Shown here piece after piece: positions 1 to 10,371 of a stretch of 47,396 nucleotides of DNA. Position numbers and translations under genes: made by a program. This stretch comes from Vogesella indigofera. GTDB lineage: Bacteria > Pseudomonadota > Gammaproteobacteria > Burkholderiales > Chromobacteriaceae. The stretch covers positions 1 through 47,396 of the forward strand of contig NZ_JAQQLA010000002.1 in assembly GCF_028548395.1 (NCBI RefSeq), read 5' to 3'. The notes under the pieces are model-generated. The model was not told the DNA's origin, searched no databases, and was given only the letters and a program-made list of their open reading frames with translations. How positions within the stretch are numbered: position 1 is the first letter of the stretch; every line of letters begins with the position of its first letter.

Positions 1-961
1 TAACGGCAACTACCAGATCGCCGGTGTGACCACTGCCTTGACGGCCAACATCACCCCGGCGCAGCTGACCGTTTCCGGACTGACGGCCAATGACAAGGTC
101 TACAACGGCACGCTGGCGGCCACCCTCAGCGGTACGGCGGTACTGGCGGGCACCATCTACGAAGGTGACGGCGTCAGCCTGAGTGGCTCGGCAAGTAGCG
201 GCAGCTTTGCAGATCCAAATATCGGCACCAGCAAGCCGGTAAGCGCCGATCTGTCGGGGTTGAACCTGAGTAATGGCAACTACCAGATCGCAGGCGTGAC
301 CGGCCAACTGCTGGCTAACATCACTGCAGCTACACCGGTACCTGCCCCTGTGACAACGTCAGAGCCATTGCCTACTTTGCCGCCGAATCCTGTCATTGTT
401 CCTGCCTTTGTTGATAATGGCAGCACTGCATTTGCCAGCACGGCCCCGACAAGTTTTGGTGGGTTGAACTATGTTCTTGCTCCAACAGGTGCCGCGGGTG
501 ATGGCAATGTTGCTCCCTCGGCTGCTACCAGTACCTTGAACTTTGTGACCGGTCTTCCTGTGGGGAATGGCGATATATCAACTGGAAAAGTTGTGGCAGG
601 TACATCGTCGGCAATCTCCCCAGCTGGGGTGGCTGATACGGTGAATGAAGAAAGCCTCTCTGCTGGGGCAGGCCTCCAGGAGGGGGAGGGCGGTAGTAGT
701 ACCGACAGGCCGTTTGCCCCGGTAGCACAAAACGCCGGCCAACCTGAAGGGGCGGCAGGAGCGCTGAACTTTGTATCAAGTGCTGATGAAGGCAACGCGG
801 CCAACTCACCTGCAGCAGATAAGGGCGGCCGTAAGAACAGCAATGAGTTGAACATCAATGATGTGACGGTACCAAGTGCAACCGGCCCGCTGGATGTCTT
901 TGTTGTGGATACCGGTATCAATCGTCGTAACGTGAAGACACTGACTGCCATCCGTTATTAA
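1..961 (+). CDS. TpsA-type haemagglutinin/adhesin, C-terminal part (5' truncated by window)
   Basis: The reading frame is open from base 2, so the real start lies upstream of the window. The visible 319 residues begin with two tandem YDG/MBG-like adhesin domains of 90 aa: the segment reading NGNYQIAGV recurs 270 bp later, and VYNGT, SGSASSGSF and LSGLNLSNGNY are typical of this domain in filamentous haemagglutinin and HMW-type exoproteins. After about residue 110 comes a low-complexity Gly/Ala/Ser/Pro-rich tail. The stop overlaps the next gene (TAATG), and that gene encodes a TpsB transporter, so this is very likely the secreted partner of a two-partner (type Vb) system, exported across the outer membrane. 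Base composition is clearly lower in GC than the core genes to the right. The exact adhesin class and ligand cannot be told from the fragment. Confidence 0.85.
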   Translation, partial: NGNYQIAGVTTALTANITPAQLTVSGLTANDKVYNGTLAATLSGTAVLAGTIYEGDGVSLSGSASSGSFADPNIGTSKPVSADLSGLNLSNGNYQIAGVTGQLLANITAATPVPAPVTTSEPLPTLPPNPVIVPAFVDNGSTAFASTAPTSFGGLNYVLAPTGAAGDGNVAPSAATSTLNFVTGLPVGNGDISTGKVVAGTSSAISPAGVADTVNEESLSAGAGLQEGEGGSSTDRPFAPVAQNAGQPEGAAGALNFVSSADEGNAANSPAADKGGRKNSNELNINDVTVPSATGPLDVFVVDTGINRRNVKTLTAIRY

Positions 962-972
962 TGGGAAGCTCA

Positions 973-2616
973 ATGAACAAGAAAAACACTACTCTGGTGG
1001 CAGTGGCACTGCTGGTTTATGCGACACAAGGCTTCGCCGATACGAATACCGATTTGCAGATGACCAAACCGCCGCAACCCACCAGTAGCGATAGCAAGGC
1101 GCTGCCCCAGTTTCAGCCACCTTCGGCGCTGGAACCTGTTGCCGGTGGCGTCACTGTCAAGCTGAACCAGCTTGAAATCAGTGGCAACAAGTCGTTGTCG
1201 ACTGAGACATTGCTGGCCCAGCTCAATCCAGTTGCAGGACGCTCGTTCGATATGGCCGGGCTGACTGCAATAGCGAATACCCTGAGCAATTATTACCATG
1301 CAGCAGGTTATCCTTTTGCTCAGGTATTTCTTCCGCCACAGGACCTGCAGAACGGCGTTTTGCATATTACGGTGATTGAGGGCAGTTACGGCAAAGTGGC
1401 TGCAGTCGGTAACGATAAATTGTTGTCGGGTGCCCAGCGCTTTTTGGCTTATGGGCTGCAGCGTGGCGACGCTATCCAGAATCAAAAACTGGAGCGTACG
1501 CTGCTGATTCTGGACGATCAGCCGGGAATGACAATCCGACCGATTATCCGGCCAGGTTCTGCGCAGGGTGAGGCAGATTTGCTGGTGGATGTGAAGCGTG
1601 AGTCGTATGTCAGTGGCGAAGTCGGGGTAGATAACACCGGAGCCAGCAGCACTGGTGAATATCGGGCACATGCTGCCTTGTTCCTCAATAGCGCGGTTCT
1701 CTATGGGGACAAGCTGTCGTTGAACAGTATGTATACCGATGAAGACATGTGGTTGGGGGCGGTTGATTACGAGGCACCTCTGGGCGCCTCCGGATTGCGC
1801 GGACGGCTTGGTTATGCCCATACCAGCTACCAGCTGGGCGGCGAGTTTGCTGCGCTGGGCGCTCAGGGGGTGGCTGACATTACTACTGCAAGGCTGTCCT
1901 ATCCACTGCTACGTTCGCAGGCTAACAACCTGTTGATATCGTTGAGCCTGCAACATAAATCGCTACAGGATGATTACCGGGCCAGCAATATCGTGCGCAA
2001 CAAGCGCAGCGACGGTGCAACTCTGGGGCTTCAGTTTGATAAGCGTGACGCGGTGTGGGGCGGTGGGGTGACGTATGGCTCGCTGTCAGTCAGTGGTGGG
2101 CAGCTCCGTCTGGATGGCGAAAGTGAGTTGTCGGATGCCGTGACGGCCGGTACCAATGGTAGCTTTGGCAAGGTCAATCTGGACATTGCCCGTATTCAGA
2201 AAATTGCCGGTGGTTTAAATGCCTATGGGCGTTTTTCCGGGCAGTGGGCCAACAAGAATCTGGATTCGTCGGAGAAGTTCAGCTTGGGTGGATACTACGG
2301 CGTGCGTGCCTACCCTCTGGGGGAGGGGGTGGGGGACAGCGGGTGGTTTACTCAGCTGGAGTTGCGCTACACCTTGGGTGCCGTGACGCCATTCATTCTT
2401 TACGACTACGGCAAGTCAACGGCCAACACAGACCCATGGGACAGCAATTCAGCAGCCAGCAGGACCATTGCTGGGGCTGGTTTCGGTGCACGTCTGCAAT
2501 ATGTACAGTGGAGTGTGGATGGCAGTCTGGCGTGGCGTAGCCAGGGAGGGCGATCCGAGGCCGAGAATGTCGACAAGAATCCCCGTTTTTTCCTGATGCT
2601 GGGCAGAAAATTCTGA
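973..2616 (+). CDS. TpsB outer-membrane transporter (ShlB/FhaC/HecB family)
   Basis: Translocates the TpsA exoprotein encoded just upstream through the outer membrane. An ATG at 961 overlaps the upstream stop, but the ATG at 973 has a GGGAAG ribosome site eight bases ahead and starts a clean signal peptide (MNKKNTTLVAVALLVYA, then GFA-DTN), so 973 is preferred (547 aa). Residues ~50-140 look like a POTRA_2 domain (VKLNQLEISGNKSL, YPFAQVFLPPQDLQNGVLHI, VIEGSYG). The remainder is a 16-strand-type ShlB beta-barrel with the conserved LGGYYGVRAYPLGEG motif of the L6 loop near residue 440, and it ends in an outer-membrane signature (LMLGRKF, terminal Phe). Length is normal for FhaC/ShlB. Operon with the adhesin gene is certain from the one-base overlap at the upstream ATG. 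Confidence 0.95.
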   Translation: MNKKNTTLVAVALLVYATQGFADTNTDLQMTKPPQPTSSDSKALPQFQPPSALEPVAGGVTVKLNQLEISGNKSLSTETLLAQLNPVAGRSFDMAGLTAIANTLSNYYHAAGYPFAQVFLPPQDLQNGVLHITVIEGSYGKVAAVGNDKLLSGAQRFLAYGLQRGDAIQNQKLERTLLILDDQPGMTIRPIIRPGSAQGEADLLVDVKRESYVSGEVGVDNTGASSTGEYRAHAALFLNSAVLYGDKLSLNSMYTDEDMWLGAVDYEAPLGASGLRGRLGYAHTSYQLGGEFAALGAQGVADITTARLSYPLLRSQANNLLISLSLQHKSLQDDYRASNIVRNKRSDGATLGLQFDKRDAVWGGGVTYGSLSVSGGQLRLDGESELSDAVTAGTNGSFGKVNLDIARIQKIAGGLNAYGRFSGQWANKNLDSSEKFSLGGYYGVRAYPLGEGVGDSGWFTQLELRYTLGAVTPFILYDYGKSTANTDPWDSNSAASRTIAGAGFGARLQYVQWSVDGSLAWRSQGGRSEAENVDKNPRFFLMLGRKF

Positions 2617-2664
2617 GCTGTTGAAACAACAACGAAGTAATGTACCTAGGACTTCTAGTCAGTT

Positions 2665-2698
2665 AAATGGCTGCTTCCGTAACCGGAAGCAGCCATTT
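2665..2698. terminator. Strong bidirectional hairpin between tpsB and katG
   Basis: A perfect 15-bp stem (AAATGGCTGCTTCCG and its complement) with a four-base loop sits between two convergent genes. Its A- and T-rich ends let it serve either strand, so it probably terminates both tpsB and katG. Confidence 0.85.
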
Positions 2699-2747
2699 CC
2701 CTTGTCAGGCCAAGCCGGCTTGTCACACCGGCCAAGCCTGACGTGAC

Positions 2748-4997
<2,250 letters not shown>

Positions 4998-5101
4998 CGG
5001 TTTGCTGGGGTTAATTTGACTGCTGATCTGGACGGTGACGCGCTGGTCACCCGGCTGGTTGTCGAGGAGTGCCATCACGCGCGCTGCGGCCAACGTTGCG
5101 G

Positions 5102-5170
5102 TTACTGCATCCACACCAGGTTGGCCCACAGGTCGTCGAGGGTGATGTGCTGGCGGAAGAAATGTTTCAT
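5102..5170 (-). CDS. 22-aa small ORF upstream of katG
   Basis: Short ORF starting [15 protein letters not shown] and ending LVWMQ, too short for usual ORF callers. It is preceded by an excellent ribosome site, AAGGAG, seven bases before the ATG (5179-5184 on the plus strand). It reads in the same direction as katG and ends 161 bp before it, with the leader hairpin between. Either a leader peptide in the katG transcript or a stand-alone small protein. I do not recognise a family. Directly after its stop lies one copy of the dispersed TGCGGCCAAC word (5085-5094). Support rests on the strong Shine-Dalgarno alone. Confidence 0.5.
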   Translation of the reverse strand: MKHFFRQHITLDDLWANLVWMQ

Positions 5171-5585
5171 GGTGTGGCTCCTTGCAGATCGGTGGATGAC
5201 TGGATTATGGATACCGGTTATGCATTTGTTAAATTGATTGTTATTTTTGATGTGTTAGCTTTTTGCTATTTGCCTGCCATGCCGCACGCATCGGGTGCCC
5301 ATTGCGCCGCGCTGGTGCATGCGCCATGTCGTGGTGATTCTTTTTATAGCGGCAAAGTGGTGAATTGGCAGTGCCGGCGGTGCTTTTTGCTGGCACGGCA
5401 TTTGCTGAATGAACGGTGAGGGTAGCCGTGGTGGCTGCGCCTCGCTTGAGAGTCTGTCCCGTTGCTTCGGTCTGCATACTGCAAGACACGCCCGTTCCCG
5501 CCTTGGGGGCGGGCGATTTTTTTGCGCCGCCCGCGCGCCGCGGCGGTTAAGCAATGCCGCGCAACGCGCTATACTCGCCGCTTCG
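5171..5585. other. Intergenic region between the katG leader and the thi riboswitch
   Basis: No convincing protein gene. The left part (5205-5280) is AT-rich and presumably holds the katG-side promoter. The right part contains a terminator-like hairpin (separate entry) with no visible gene before it on the plus strand, so a small RNA between about 5390 and 5523 is possible but unproven. Confidence 0.4.
5490..5523 (+). terminator. GC hairpin followed by seven T
   Basis: CCCGCC and GGCGGG pair around a five-base loop and are followed by GATTTTTTT. This is a canonical intrinsic terminator on the plus strand, although no plus-strand gene ends just before it. It could end an unannotated small RNA or block read-through into the riboswitch. 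Confidence 0.65.
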
Positions 5586-5666
5586 ATCACCGGGGGTGTC
5601 TGCCACAGGCAGACTGAGAGAGACCCCAGAACCTGATCTGGGTCATGCCAGCGGAGGGAGCGTGAT
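5586..5666 (+). promoter_or_regulatory. TPP riboswitch (THI element)
   Basis: The conserved aptamer blocks are present in order: GGGGGTG, then CTGAGAGAGACC, then ACCTGATCTGGGTCATGCCA and GCGGAGGGAG. ATCAC (5586-5590) pairs with GTGAT (5662-5666) as P1. It lies directly before thiB, so thiamine pyrophosphate should repress the importer. Confidence 0.96.
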
Positions 5667-5692
5667 GCGCGGCCAGTCCGCGTCCCGCTTCT

Positions 5693-5720
5693 TCTTTTGG
5701 TGCGCGCCACTACCAAAAGA
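5693..5720 (+). promoter_or_regulatory. Probable SD-sequestering helix of the thiB leader
   Basis: TCTTTTGGT (5693-5701) is perfectly complementary to ACCAAAAGA (5712-5720). The right arm overlaps the thiB ribosome site AAGAGG (5717-5722). Folding would hide the site, so the TPP riboswitch probably acts on translation. No intrinsic terminator is seen here. Confidence 0.65.
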
Positions 5721-5731
5721 GGATGTCTGCA

Positions 5732-6748
5732 ATGTTCAAGAAAACCGTACTGCTGCTGGCGCTGGCCGGCGCCTCCCTGACCACCCTGGCCGCCGAGCTG
5801 CGGGTGATGACGCACAGTTCGTTCAGCCTGCCCAAAGAGCGCATCGCCGAGTTCGAGAAACAGAGCGGCGCCAAGCTGGCCATCATCAAGGGTGGCGATG
5901 CCGGCGAGATGCTCAACAAGCTGATCCTGACCCGCGCCAATCCGGTGGCCGATGTGGTGTACGGCATCGACAACACCCTGATCGGCAAGGCCAACGCCGC
6001 CGGCGTGCTGGAGGCGACCAGCAGCAAGGTTGGCCGCAGCGTGGCCGCGGCCAGCCTGCCGGGCGCGGTGGCCATCGACTACGGTTACGTCACCCTCAAC
6101 ATCGACAAGGCCTGGTTCGCGGGCAGCAAGCTGCCGCTGCCGGCGACGCTGGACGACCTGGCCAAGCCCGCCTACAAGGACCTGTTGGTAGTGGAAAACC
6201 CGGCCACCTCCAGCCCGGGCCTCGCCTTCCTGCTGGCGACCATCGCCGGCAAGGGCGAAGAAGGCGCCTTCCAGTGGTGGGGCAAGCTGCGTGACAACGG
6301 CCTGAAGGTGGCCAAGGGTTGGAGCGAGGCCTACTACACCGACTTCACCCGCAACGGCGGCGCGCGCCCTATCGTGGTCAGCTATGCCACCAGCCCGGCG
6401 GCGGAAGTGTTCTACAGCAAGGAAAAACTGGCCGAATCGCCGACCGCCAATCTGGCGCTGAAGGGCGGCGTATTCATGCAGGTGGAGGGCGTGGCCAAGG
6501 TCAAGGGCGGGCAGCAACCTGCGCTCGCGCAGCAGTTCGTCGATTTCCTGCGCGGCGAGGCGGTGCAAAAAGAGCTGCAGACCAGCATGTGGATGTACCC
6601 GGCGGTAGCCGGCGTGGCGCTGGCGCCGGTGTTCAAGCACGCCGCGCAGCCGGCCAGCTTCAGCAATCCGGATCTGAAGGCGATGCAGCACAAGACCGCC
6701 GCCTGGGTCAGCCGCTGGACGCGACTGGTGATCAAGAACGCGCCGTGA
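5732..6748 (+). CDS. thiB: Thiamine ABC transporter, periplasmic binding protein
   Basis: Binds thiamine and its phosphates in the periplasm and delivers them to ThiPQ. ATGs lie at 5723 and 5732. Only the second is properly spaced (nine bases) from AAGAGG and starts a clean signal peptide (MFKKTVLLLALAGASL, cleavage near LAA-EL), giving 338 aa. The mature protein begins ELRVMTHSSFSL like other ThiB/TbpA proteins, followed by KSGAKLAIIKGGDAGEMLNKLIL-like and ADVVYGIDNTL motifs typical of the family's iron/thiamine-binding fold. It sits downstream of a TPP riboswitch and upstream of thiP and thiQ. A hairpin separates it from thiP, which may keep binding protein in excess of the membrane parts. 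Confidence 0.96.
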   Translation: MFKKTVLLLALAGASLTTLAAELRVMTHSSFSLPKERIAEFEKQSGAKLAIIKGGDAGEMLNKLILTRANPVADVVYGIDNTLIGKANAAGVLEATSSKVGRSVAAASLPGAVAIDYGYVTLNIDKAWFAGSKLPLPATLDDLAKPAYKDLLVVENPATSSPGLAFLLATIAGKGEEGAFQWWGKLRDNGLKVAKGWSEAYYTDFTRNGGARPIVVSYATSPAAEVFYSKEKLAESPTANLALKGGVFMQVEGVAKVKGGQQPALAQQFVDFLRGEAVQKELQTSMWMYPAVAGVALAPVFKHAAQPASFSNPDLKAMQHKTAAWVSRWTRLVIKNAP

Positions 6749-6792
6749 TGCGGCGGGCTGCCGGCACTGGCCGGCAGCGACTACTACTCATG

Positions 6793-6818
6793 ACGGTAAC
6801 GGCAGCAGCCGTTACCGT
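6793..6818 (+). terminator. Intergenic hairpin between thiB and thiP (attenuator-like)
   Basis: ACGGTAACGGC and GCCGTTACCGT form a perfect 11-bp stem around AGCA, followed by TTTCC only. The weak U-run suggests partial termination or a 3' stabilising hairpin, a common way to give more binding protein than permease. Confidence 0.6.
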
Positions 6819-6832
6819 TTTCCATTGTCGTG

Positions 6833-8380
6833 ATGCAGAAAGTGTTGTCCTTGTCTAACTCCCGCTGGCTGGCCTTGCCGCCGCTGTCATTCCTGCTGCT
6901 GCTGGTCGGGCTGCCGCTGTCGCGCCTGCTGTACGAGGGCGGGCTGGCGTTCAGCCCGGCGCTGCTGAGCGACGCCTACCTGCAGTGGCGCCTGGGCTGG
7001 TCGCTACTGCAGGCGGCGGCCACTTGCGGGCTGACGCTGCTACTGGGGGTGCCGCTGGCGTGGGTGCTGGCGCACTTCGAGTTTCGTGGCCGCGCGCTGC
7101 TGTTGCGGGTGCTGATGCTACCGTTCGTGATGCCGACGCTGGTCGCCGGCCTCGGCGTGCTGGCGCTGTTCGGCCCGCACGGCCTCAGCGGGCTGAACCT
7201 GCAGGACACGCCGTGGCTGCTGCTGTACGGCAACCTATTCTACAACCTGCCGCTCTTGATCCGCGCCGCGGTGGACGGCTTTGACCACGTGCCGGCCAGC
7301 CGGCTGATGGTGGCGCGCACGCTGGGCGCCTCGCGCTGGCGCGCGTTCTGGCGCGTGGAGTGGCCGGTGGTGCGACCGTGGCTGGCGTCGGCGCTGTGCC
7401 TGATCTTCCTGTACTGCTTCTCCGGCTTCGGCCTGGCGCTGCTGCTCGGCGGTCAGCGTTACGCCACGGTGGAGGTCGAAATCTACTCGCTGGTCGCCTA
7501 CGAGCTGAACCTGGCCGACGCCGGCGCGCTGGCGCTGCTGATGCTGCTGCTCGGCGCCGTCATCGCGCTGCTGTACGCGCTGATCGAGCGCCGCCTGGCG
7601 CGGCCGGACAAGCGCAGCCCGCCGCTGCGCCAGCCGGTGCAAGGTTGGCCGCAACGGCTGCTGCTGCTGGCCAGCCTGCTGCTCTTGGCGCTGTTCGCCG
7701 CCGCGCCGCTGCTGGCGGTGCTGCTGCGCGCGCTGCTGGCCGACGCCGCGGCGTGGCGGGTGCTGCTGCAGGACGACACCCTGCTGGCGCTGGGCAACAC
7801 GCTGCGCTTCTCGCTGCTGGCGCTGCTGCTGGCGACACTCCTGGGCCTGCTGCACGGGCTGGCGGCGCGGCGCAGCGCCGGCCTGCGCGCGCTGATGTTC
7901 CTGCCCTTCATGGTGTCGCCAGTGTGCGTCGCCTTCGGCCTGCTGCTGGCCTATCCCGCCTACAGTGCGACGCTGGCGCTGCTGGTGGCCGCCTACGCGC
8001 TCTTGGCCTACCCCTTTGTCGCCAAGGCGGTGGTCAGCGCCCGCGACGCCTTGCCGCCGGCGCTGCCCAATGCCGCGCGCACGCTGGGTGCATCGCCGTG
8101 GCGCGTGTTCTGGCGTGTCAGCCTGCCGCTGATGCGCCCGGCGCTGCGCCGCGGCATGGCGTTTGCCGCCGCCACCGCCGTCGGCGAGTTCGCGGTCAGC
8201 CTGTTCCTGTCGCGGCCTGAGTGGCTGACGCTGACCACGCTGATCTATCAGCATCTGGGCCGCCCCGGTGCGGCCAACCTTGAGGCGGCGCTGGTGTTGT
8301 CCAGCGTGCTGCTGCTGCTGGCGCTGCTGGCATTCATGGCCATCGAGTGGCCGGAGAAGACCCATGCTCGAACTTCGTGA
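6833..8380 (+). CDS. thiP: Thiamine ABC transporter, permease
   Basis: Membrane-spanning half of the thiamine importer. It is a fused double permease with two MetI-like modules: each has an EAA loop, RTLGASRWRAFWRVEWPVVRP near residue 160-180 and RTLGASPWRVFWRVSLPLMRP near residue 420, and about twelve hydrophobic helices in all. The 515-aa length is close to ThiP of enterobacteria. GTG at 6830 and ATG at 6833 are adjacent and in frame; ATG is taken, but no clear ribosome site decides it. The end overlaps thiQ by 17 bp, indicating translational coupling. Two copies of the dispersed word fall inside the gene, in different reading frames (7644 and 8269). Confidence 0.94.
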   Translation: MQKVLSLSNSRWLALPPLSFLLLLVGLPLSRLLYEGGLAFSPALLSDAYLQWRLGWSLLQAAATCGLTLLLGVPLAWVLAHFEFRGRALLLRVLMLPFVMPTLVAGLGVLALFGPHGLSGLNLQDTPWLLLYGNLFYNLPLLIRAAVDGFDHVPASRLMVARTLGASRWRAFWRVEWPVVRPWLASALCLIFLYCFSGFGLALLLGGQRYATVEVEIYSLVAYELNLADAGALALLMLLLGAVIALLYALIERRLARPDKRSPPLRQPVQGWPQRLLLLASLLLLALFAAAPLLAVLLRALLADAAAWRVLLQDDTLLALGNTLRFSLLALLLATLLGLLHGLAARRSAGLRALMFLPFMVSPVCVAFGLLLAYPAYSATLALLVAAYALLAYPFVAKAVVSARDALPPALPNAARTLGASPWRVFWRVSLPLMRPALRRGMAFAAATAVGEFAVSLFLSRPEWLTLTTLIYQHLGRPGAANLEAALVLSSVLLLLALLAFMAIEWPEKTHARTS

Positions 8381-9305
8381 CCTGGCGCTGGCGTTTGCCG
8401 GCCGCCGCGTGCTGGACGGCCTGTCGCTGCAGGTGGCCGCCGGCGAAACCGTGGCCCTGCTCGGCCCCTCCGGCGAGGGCAAGTCCAGCCTGCTGGCGGT
8501 GATCGCCGGCCTGCTGCGGCCGCAGCGAGGCCAGGTGTGGCTGGGCGGGCGCGACATCAGCCGCCTGCCGCCGGAGCAGCGCCAGCTGGCGATGATGTTC
8601 CAGGACCACGCGCTGTTTCCGCATCTCGACGCCGCGGCCAACGTGGCCTTCGGCCTGCAGGAACGCGGTGTGCCGCGTGCCGTCGCACGCCAGCGTGCCG
8701 AGGCGGCGCTGGCGGCGGTGGGCCTAGCCGGCCGTGGCGCGGCTGCCTGCCACCAGCTGTCCGGCGGCGAGCAGCAGCGGGTGGCGCTGGCGCGGGCGCT
8801 GATCGGCGAGCCGGCGCTGTTCCTGCTCGACGAACCGTTTTCCAGCCTCGACACCCATCTCAAGCAGCAGCTGATCGACGACCTGCGCCAGCGGCTGTCC
8901 GCCATGGCGGTGCCGACCTTGCTGGTGACGCACGACCGTCACGAGGCGTTCGCGCTGGCCGATCGCGTCGCCATCCTGCAGCACGGGCGGCTGATCCAGG
9001 TCGGTACCCCGGGCGAGGTGCTGGCGCAGCCGGCCAGCGCCTGGGTGGCGCGCTTTGTCGGCTTCGACAACGTCGCCGCCGATCACGCCATCCCGCCGGC
9101 GGCCTTCCTGCTCGGCGACGGCCAGCCGTTGCGCACGGTGAAACTGGTCGAGCCGCGGGTGGAGGGCTGTCGCGTGGTGGTGGCCGGCGACGGCGGCGAC
9201 TGGGTGCTGTCGCTGTCGGCGCGCGAGCTGGCCTCGCAGCCGTATCCGCAGCGCGGCGGCCATCTGGCGGTGGGCGTCGATGCCGCGGCGCTGCTGCGCT
9301 GGTAG
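8364..9305 (+). CDS. thiQ: Thiamine ABC transporter, ATPase
   Basis: Energises thiamine uptake through ThiP. The ATG at 8364 lies inside the end of thiP and begins MLELRDLALAFAGRRVLDGL, the usual ThiQ start. Walker A GPSGEGKSS near residue 35, Q-loop MMFQDHALFPHLD, signature LSGGEQQRVALARAL, Walker B LFLLDEPFSSLD and H-switch LLVTHDRHEA are all intact. At 313 aa it is longer than the ~230-aa enterobacterial ThiQ, with a C-terminal extension of about 85 residues that resembles a TOBE-like regulatory domain (as in other importer ATPases). Last gene of the thi operon. Confidence 0.95.
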   Translation: MLELRDLALAFAGRRVLDGLSLQVAAGETVALLGPSGEGKSSLLAVIAGLLRPQRGQVWLGGRDISRLPPEQRQLAMMFQDHALFPHLDAAANVAFGLQERGVPRAVARQRAEAALAAVGLAGRGAAACHQLSGGEQQRVALARALIGEPALFLLDEPFSSLDTHLKQQLIDDLRQRLSAMAVPTLLVTHDRHEAFALADRVAILQHGRLIQVGTPGEVLAQPASAWVARFVGFDNVAADHAIPPAAFLLGDGQPLRTVKLVEPRVEGCRVVVAGDGGDWVLSLSARELASQPYPQRGGHLAVGVDAAALLRW

Positions 9306-9428
9306 CGCTTTGCTGCACCAGGAAGTGACACGCGGCCAGCACCGGGCTTGAGGCGGAACAGGTGCCGGGCGCGGCTTTTGGTGTAAACTGCCACGCCTGT
9401 TTCCGGATAATTGCAGAAAGAACGCACC

Positions 9429-10016
9429 ATGAAGCCGCATATTCTCGACACCCTCCACCAAGCCCGTAACGCGCTGGATGCGCTGCTGGCCAATCCGGCA
9501 GCGCTGGCTGCCATCGGCGATGCCGGTGATGCGCTGGTGAACGCCTTCCGCCACGGCAAACGGGTGTTCAGTTGCGGCAATGGCGGCTCTATGTGCGACG
9601 CGATGCACTTTGCCGAGGAGCTGTCCGGCCGCTACCGCCTGAACCGTAAGGCGCTGCCGGCGGCCAGTATCAGCGACCCCAGCCATATCAGCTGCGTCGG
9701 CAACGACTACGGCTACGAGGCGATCTTCTCGCGCTATCTGGAGGCGCACGCCGGGCAGGGCGACGTGCTGCTGGCGATTAGCACCAGCGGCAGCAGCAAA
9801 AACATCCTCGCCGCGGTGAACGCGGCGAAAGCGCTGGGCGTCACCGTGGTGGCGCTGACCGGCCGCCCCGGCTCGGTGATCGGCGAGCTGGCCGATATCG
9901 ATGTCTGCACCCCGGGCGGCCAGTACGCCGACCGCGTGCAGGAGCTGCACATCAAGGTGATCCACATCCTGATCGAATCGGTGGAGCGCGCGCTGTTCCC
10001 GGAAAACTACGCCTGA
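9429..10016 (+). CDS. gmhA: Phosphoheptose isomerase (SIS domain)
   Basis: Converts sedoheptulose 7-phosphate to D-glycero-manno-heptose 7-phosphate, the first step toward LPS inner-core heptose. At 195 aa it has the normal length and carries the family motifs CGNGGSMCDAMHFAEELSGRYR, ISDPSHISCVGNDYGYE, LLAISTSGSSKN and VVALTGRPGS. DiaA is a related SIS protein, but the SMCDAMHFAEELSGR string and the E/H residues near the end (QELHIKVIHILIE) fit GmhA. Start chosen at the ATG at 9429, with AGAAAG ahead of it; an upstream in-frame TTG at 9411 is less likely. Transcribed alone, with its own terminator. Confidence 0.9.
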   Translation: MKPHILDTLHQARNALDALLANPAALAAIGDAGDALVNAFRHGKRVFSCGNGGSMCDAMHFAEELSGRYRLNRKALPAASISDPSHISCVGNDYGYEAIFSRYLEAHAGQGDVLLAISTSGSSKNILAAVNAAKALGVTVVALTGRPGSVIGELADIDVCTPGGQYADRVQELHIKVIHILIESVERALFPENYA

Positions 10017-10036
10017 TTGTCATCGGCATGAAATAT

Positions 10037-10064
10037 AAAGCCTGCTCGCGAGCAGGCTTTTTTT
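10037..10064 (+). terminator. Intrinsic terminator of gmhA
   Basis: AAAGCCTGCTCG-CGAGCAGGCTTT is a 24-bp perfect palindrome followed by more T (10058-10064), a textbook terminator 20 bp after the gmhA stop. Confidence 0.95.
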
Positions 10065-10210
10065 ATTCAATTGCGACATGGTGTTACAGCTTTTTCGCCG
10101 TGACAGCTTGATTCTATTCTGGCTTTAATTGAGCAGGGTTGGCATCAATGTCGTTCTGGCGGCTTTTGCCACGGTCAGGCTTGAGTTTTGTGCGTCGAAA
10201 CATGCGGATT

Positions 10211-10239
10211 TTGTCATAAAATTGCTTATAGGCTATGAC
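10211..10239 (+). promoter_or_regulatory. Candidate sigma-70 promoter for the chemoreceptor gene
   Basis: TTGTCA (10211-10216) and TATGAC (10234-10239) are 17 bases apart. The rest of the 300-bp gap between gmhA and the receptor has no gene. Confidence 0.45.
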
Positions 10240-10320
10240 TTTGGCAACTAAGTAGAAATACGGGGTGCTAAAAGATCGCATTGCACTGGGGCCGGGTTGG
10301 CACTAGATATCAACAGTGAT

Positions 10321-10344
10321 GACATCAGGATCACCCCTGGTGTC
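10321..10344 (+). promoter_or_regulatory. Leader hairpin before the chemoreceptor start
   Basis: GACATCAGG and CCTGGTGTC pair (one G-U) around ATCACC, ending 27 bases before the ATG at 10372. I looked for a c-di-GMP-I aptamer here and did not find its conserved blocks, so this is recorded only as a hairpin. Confidence 0.35.
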
Positions 10345-10371
10345 GCGCTAAACCCCACCGGAGCCACCCCC

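Noticed and set aside
7235..8905. 556-aa minus-strand frame across thiP/thiQ
   Set aside because: Gln/Arg-rich low-complexity shadow of two well-supported genes.
10240..10371. Possible c-di-GMP-I riboswitch before the chemoreceptor
   Set aside because: Only a simple hairpin and a CTAAACC-like piece are present; the conserved aptamer blocks are missing.
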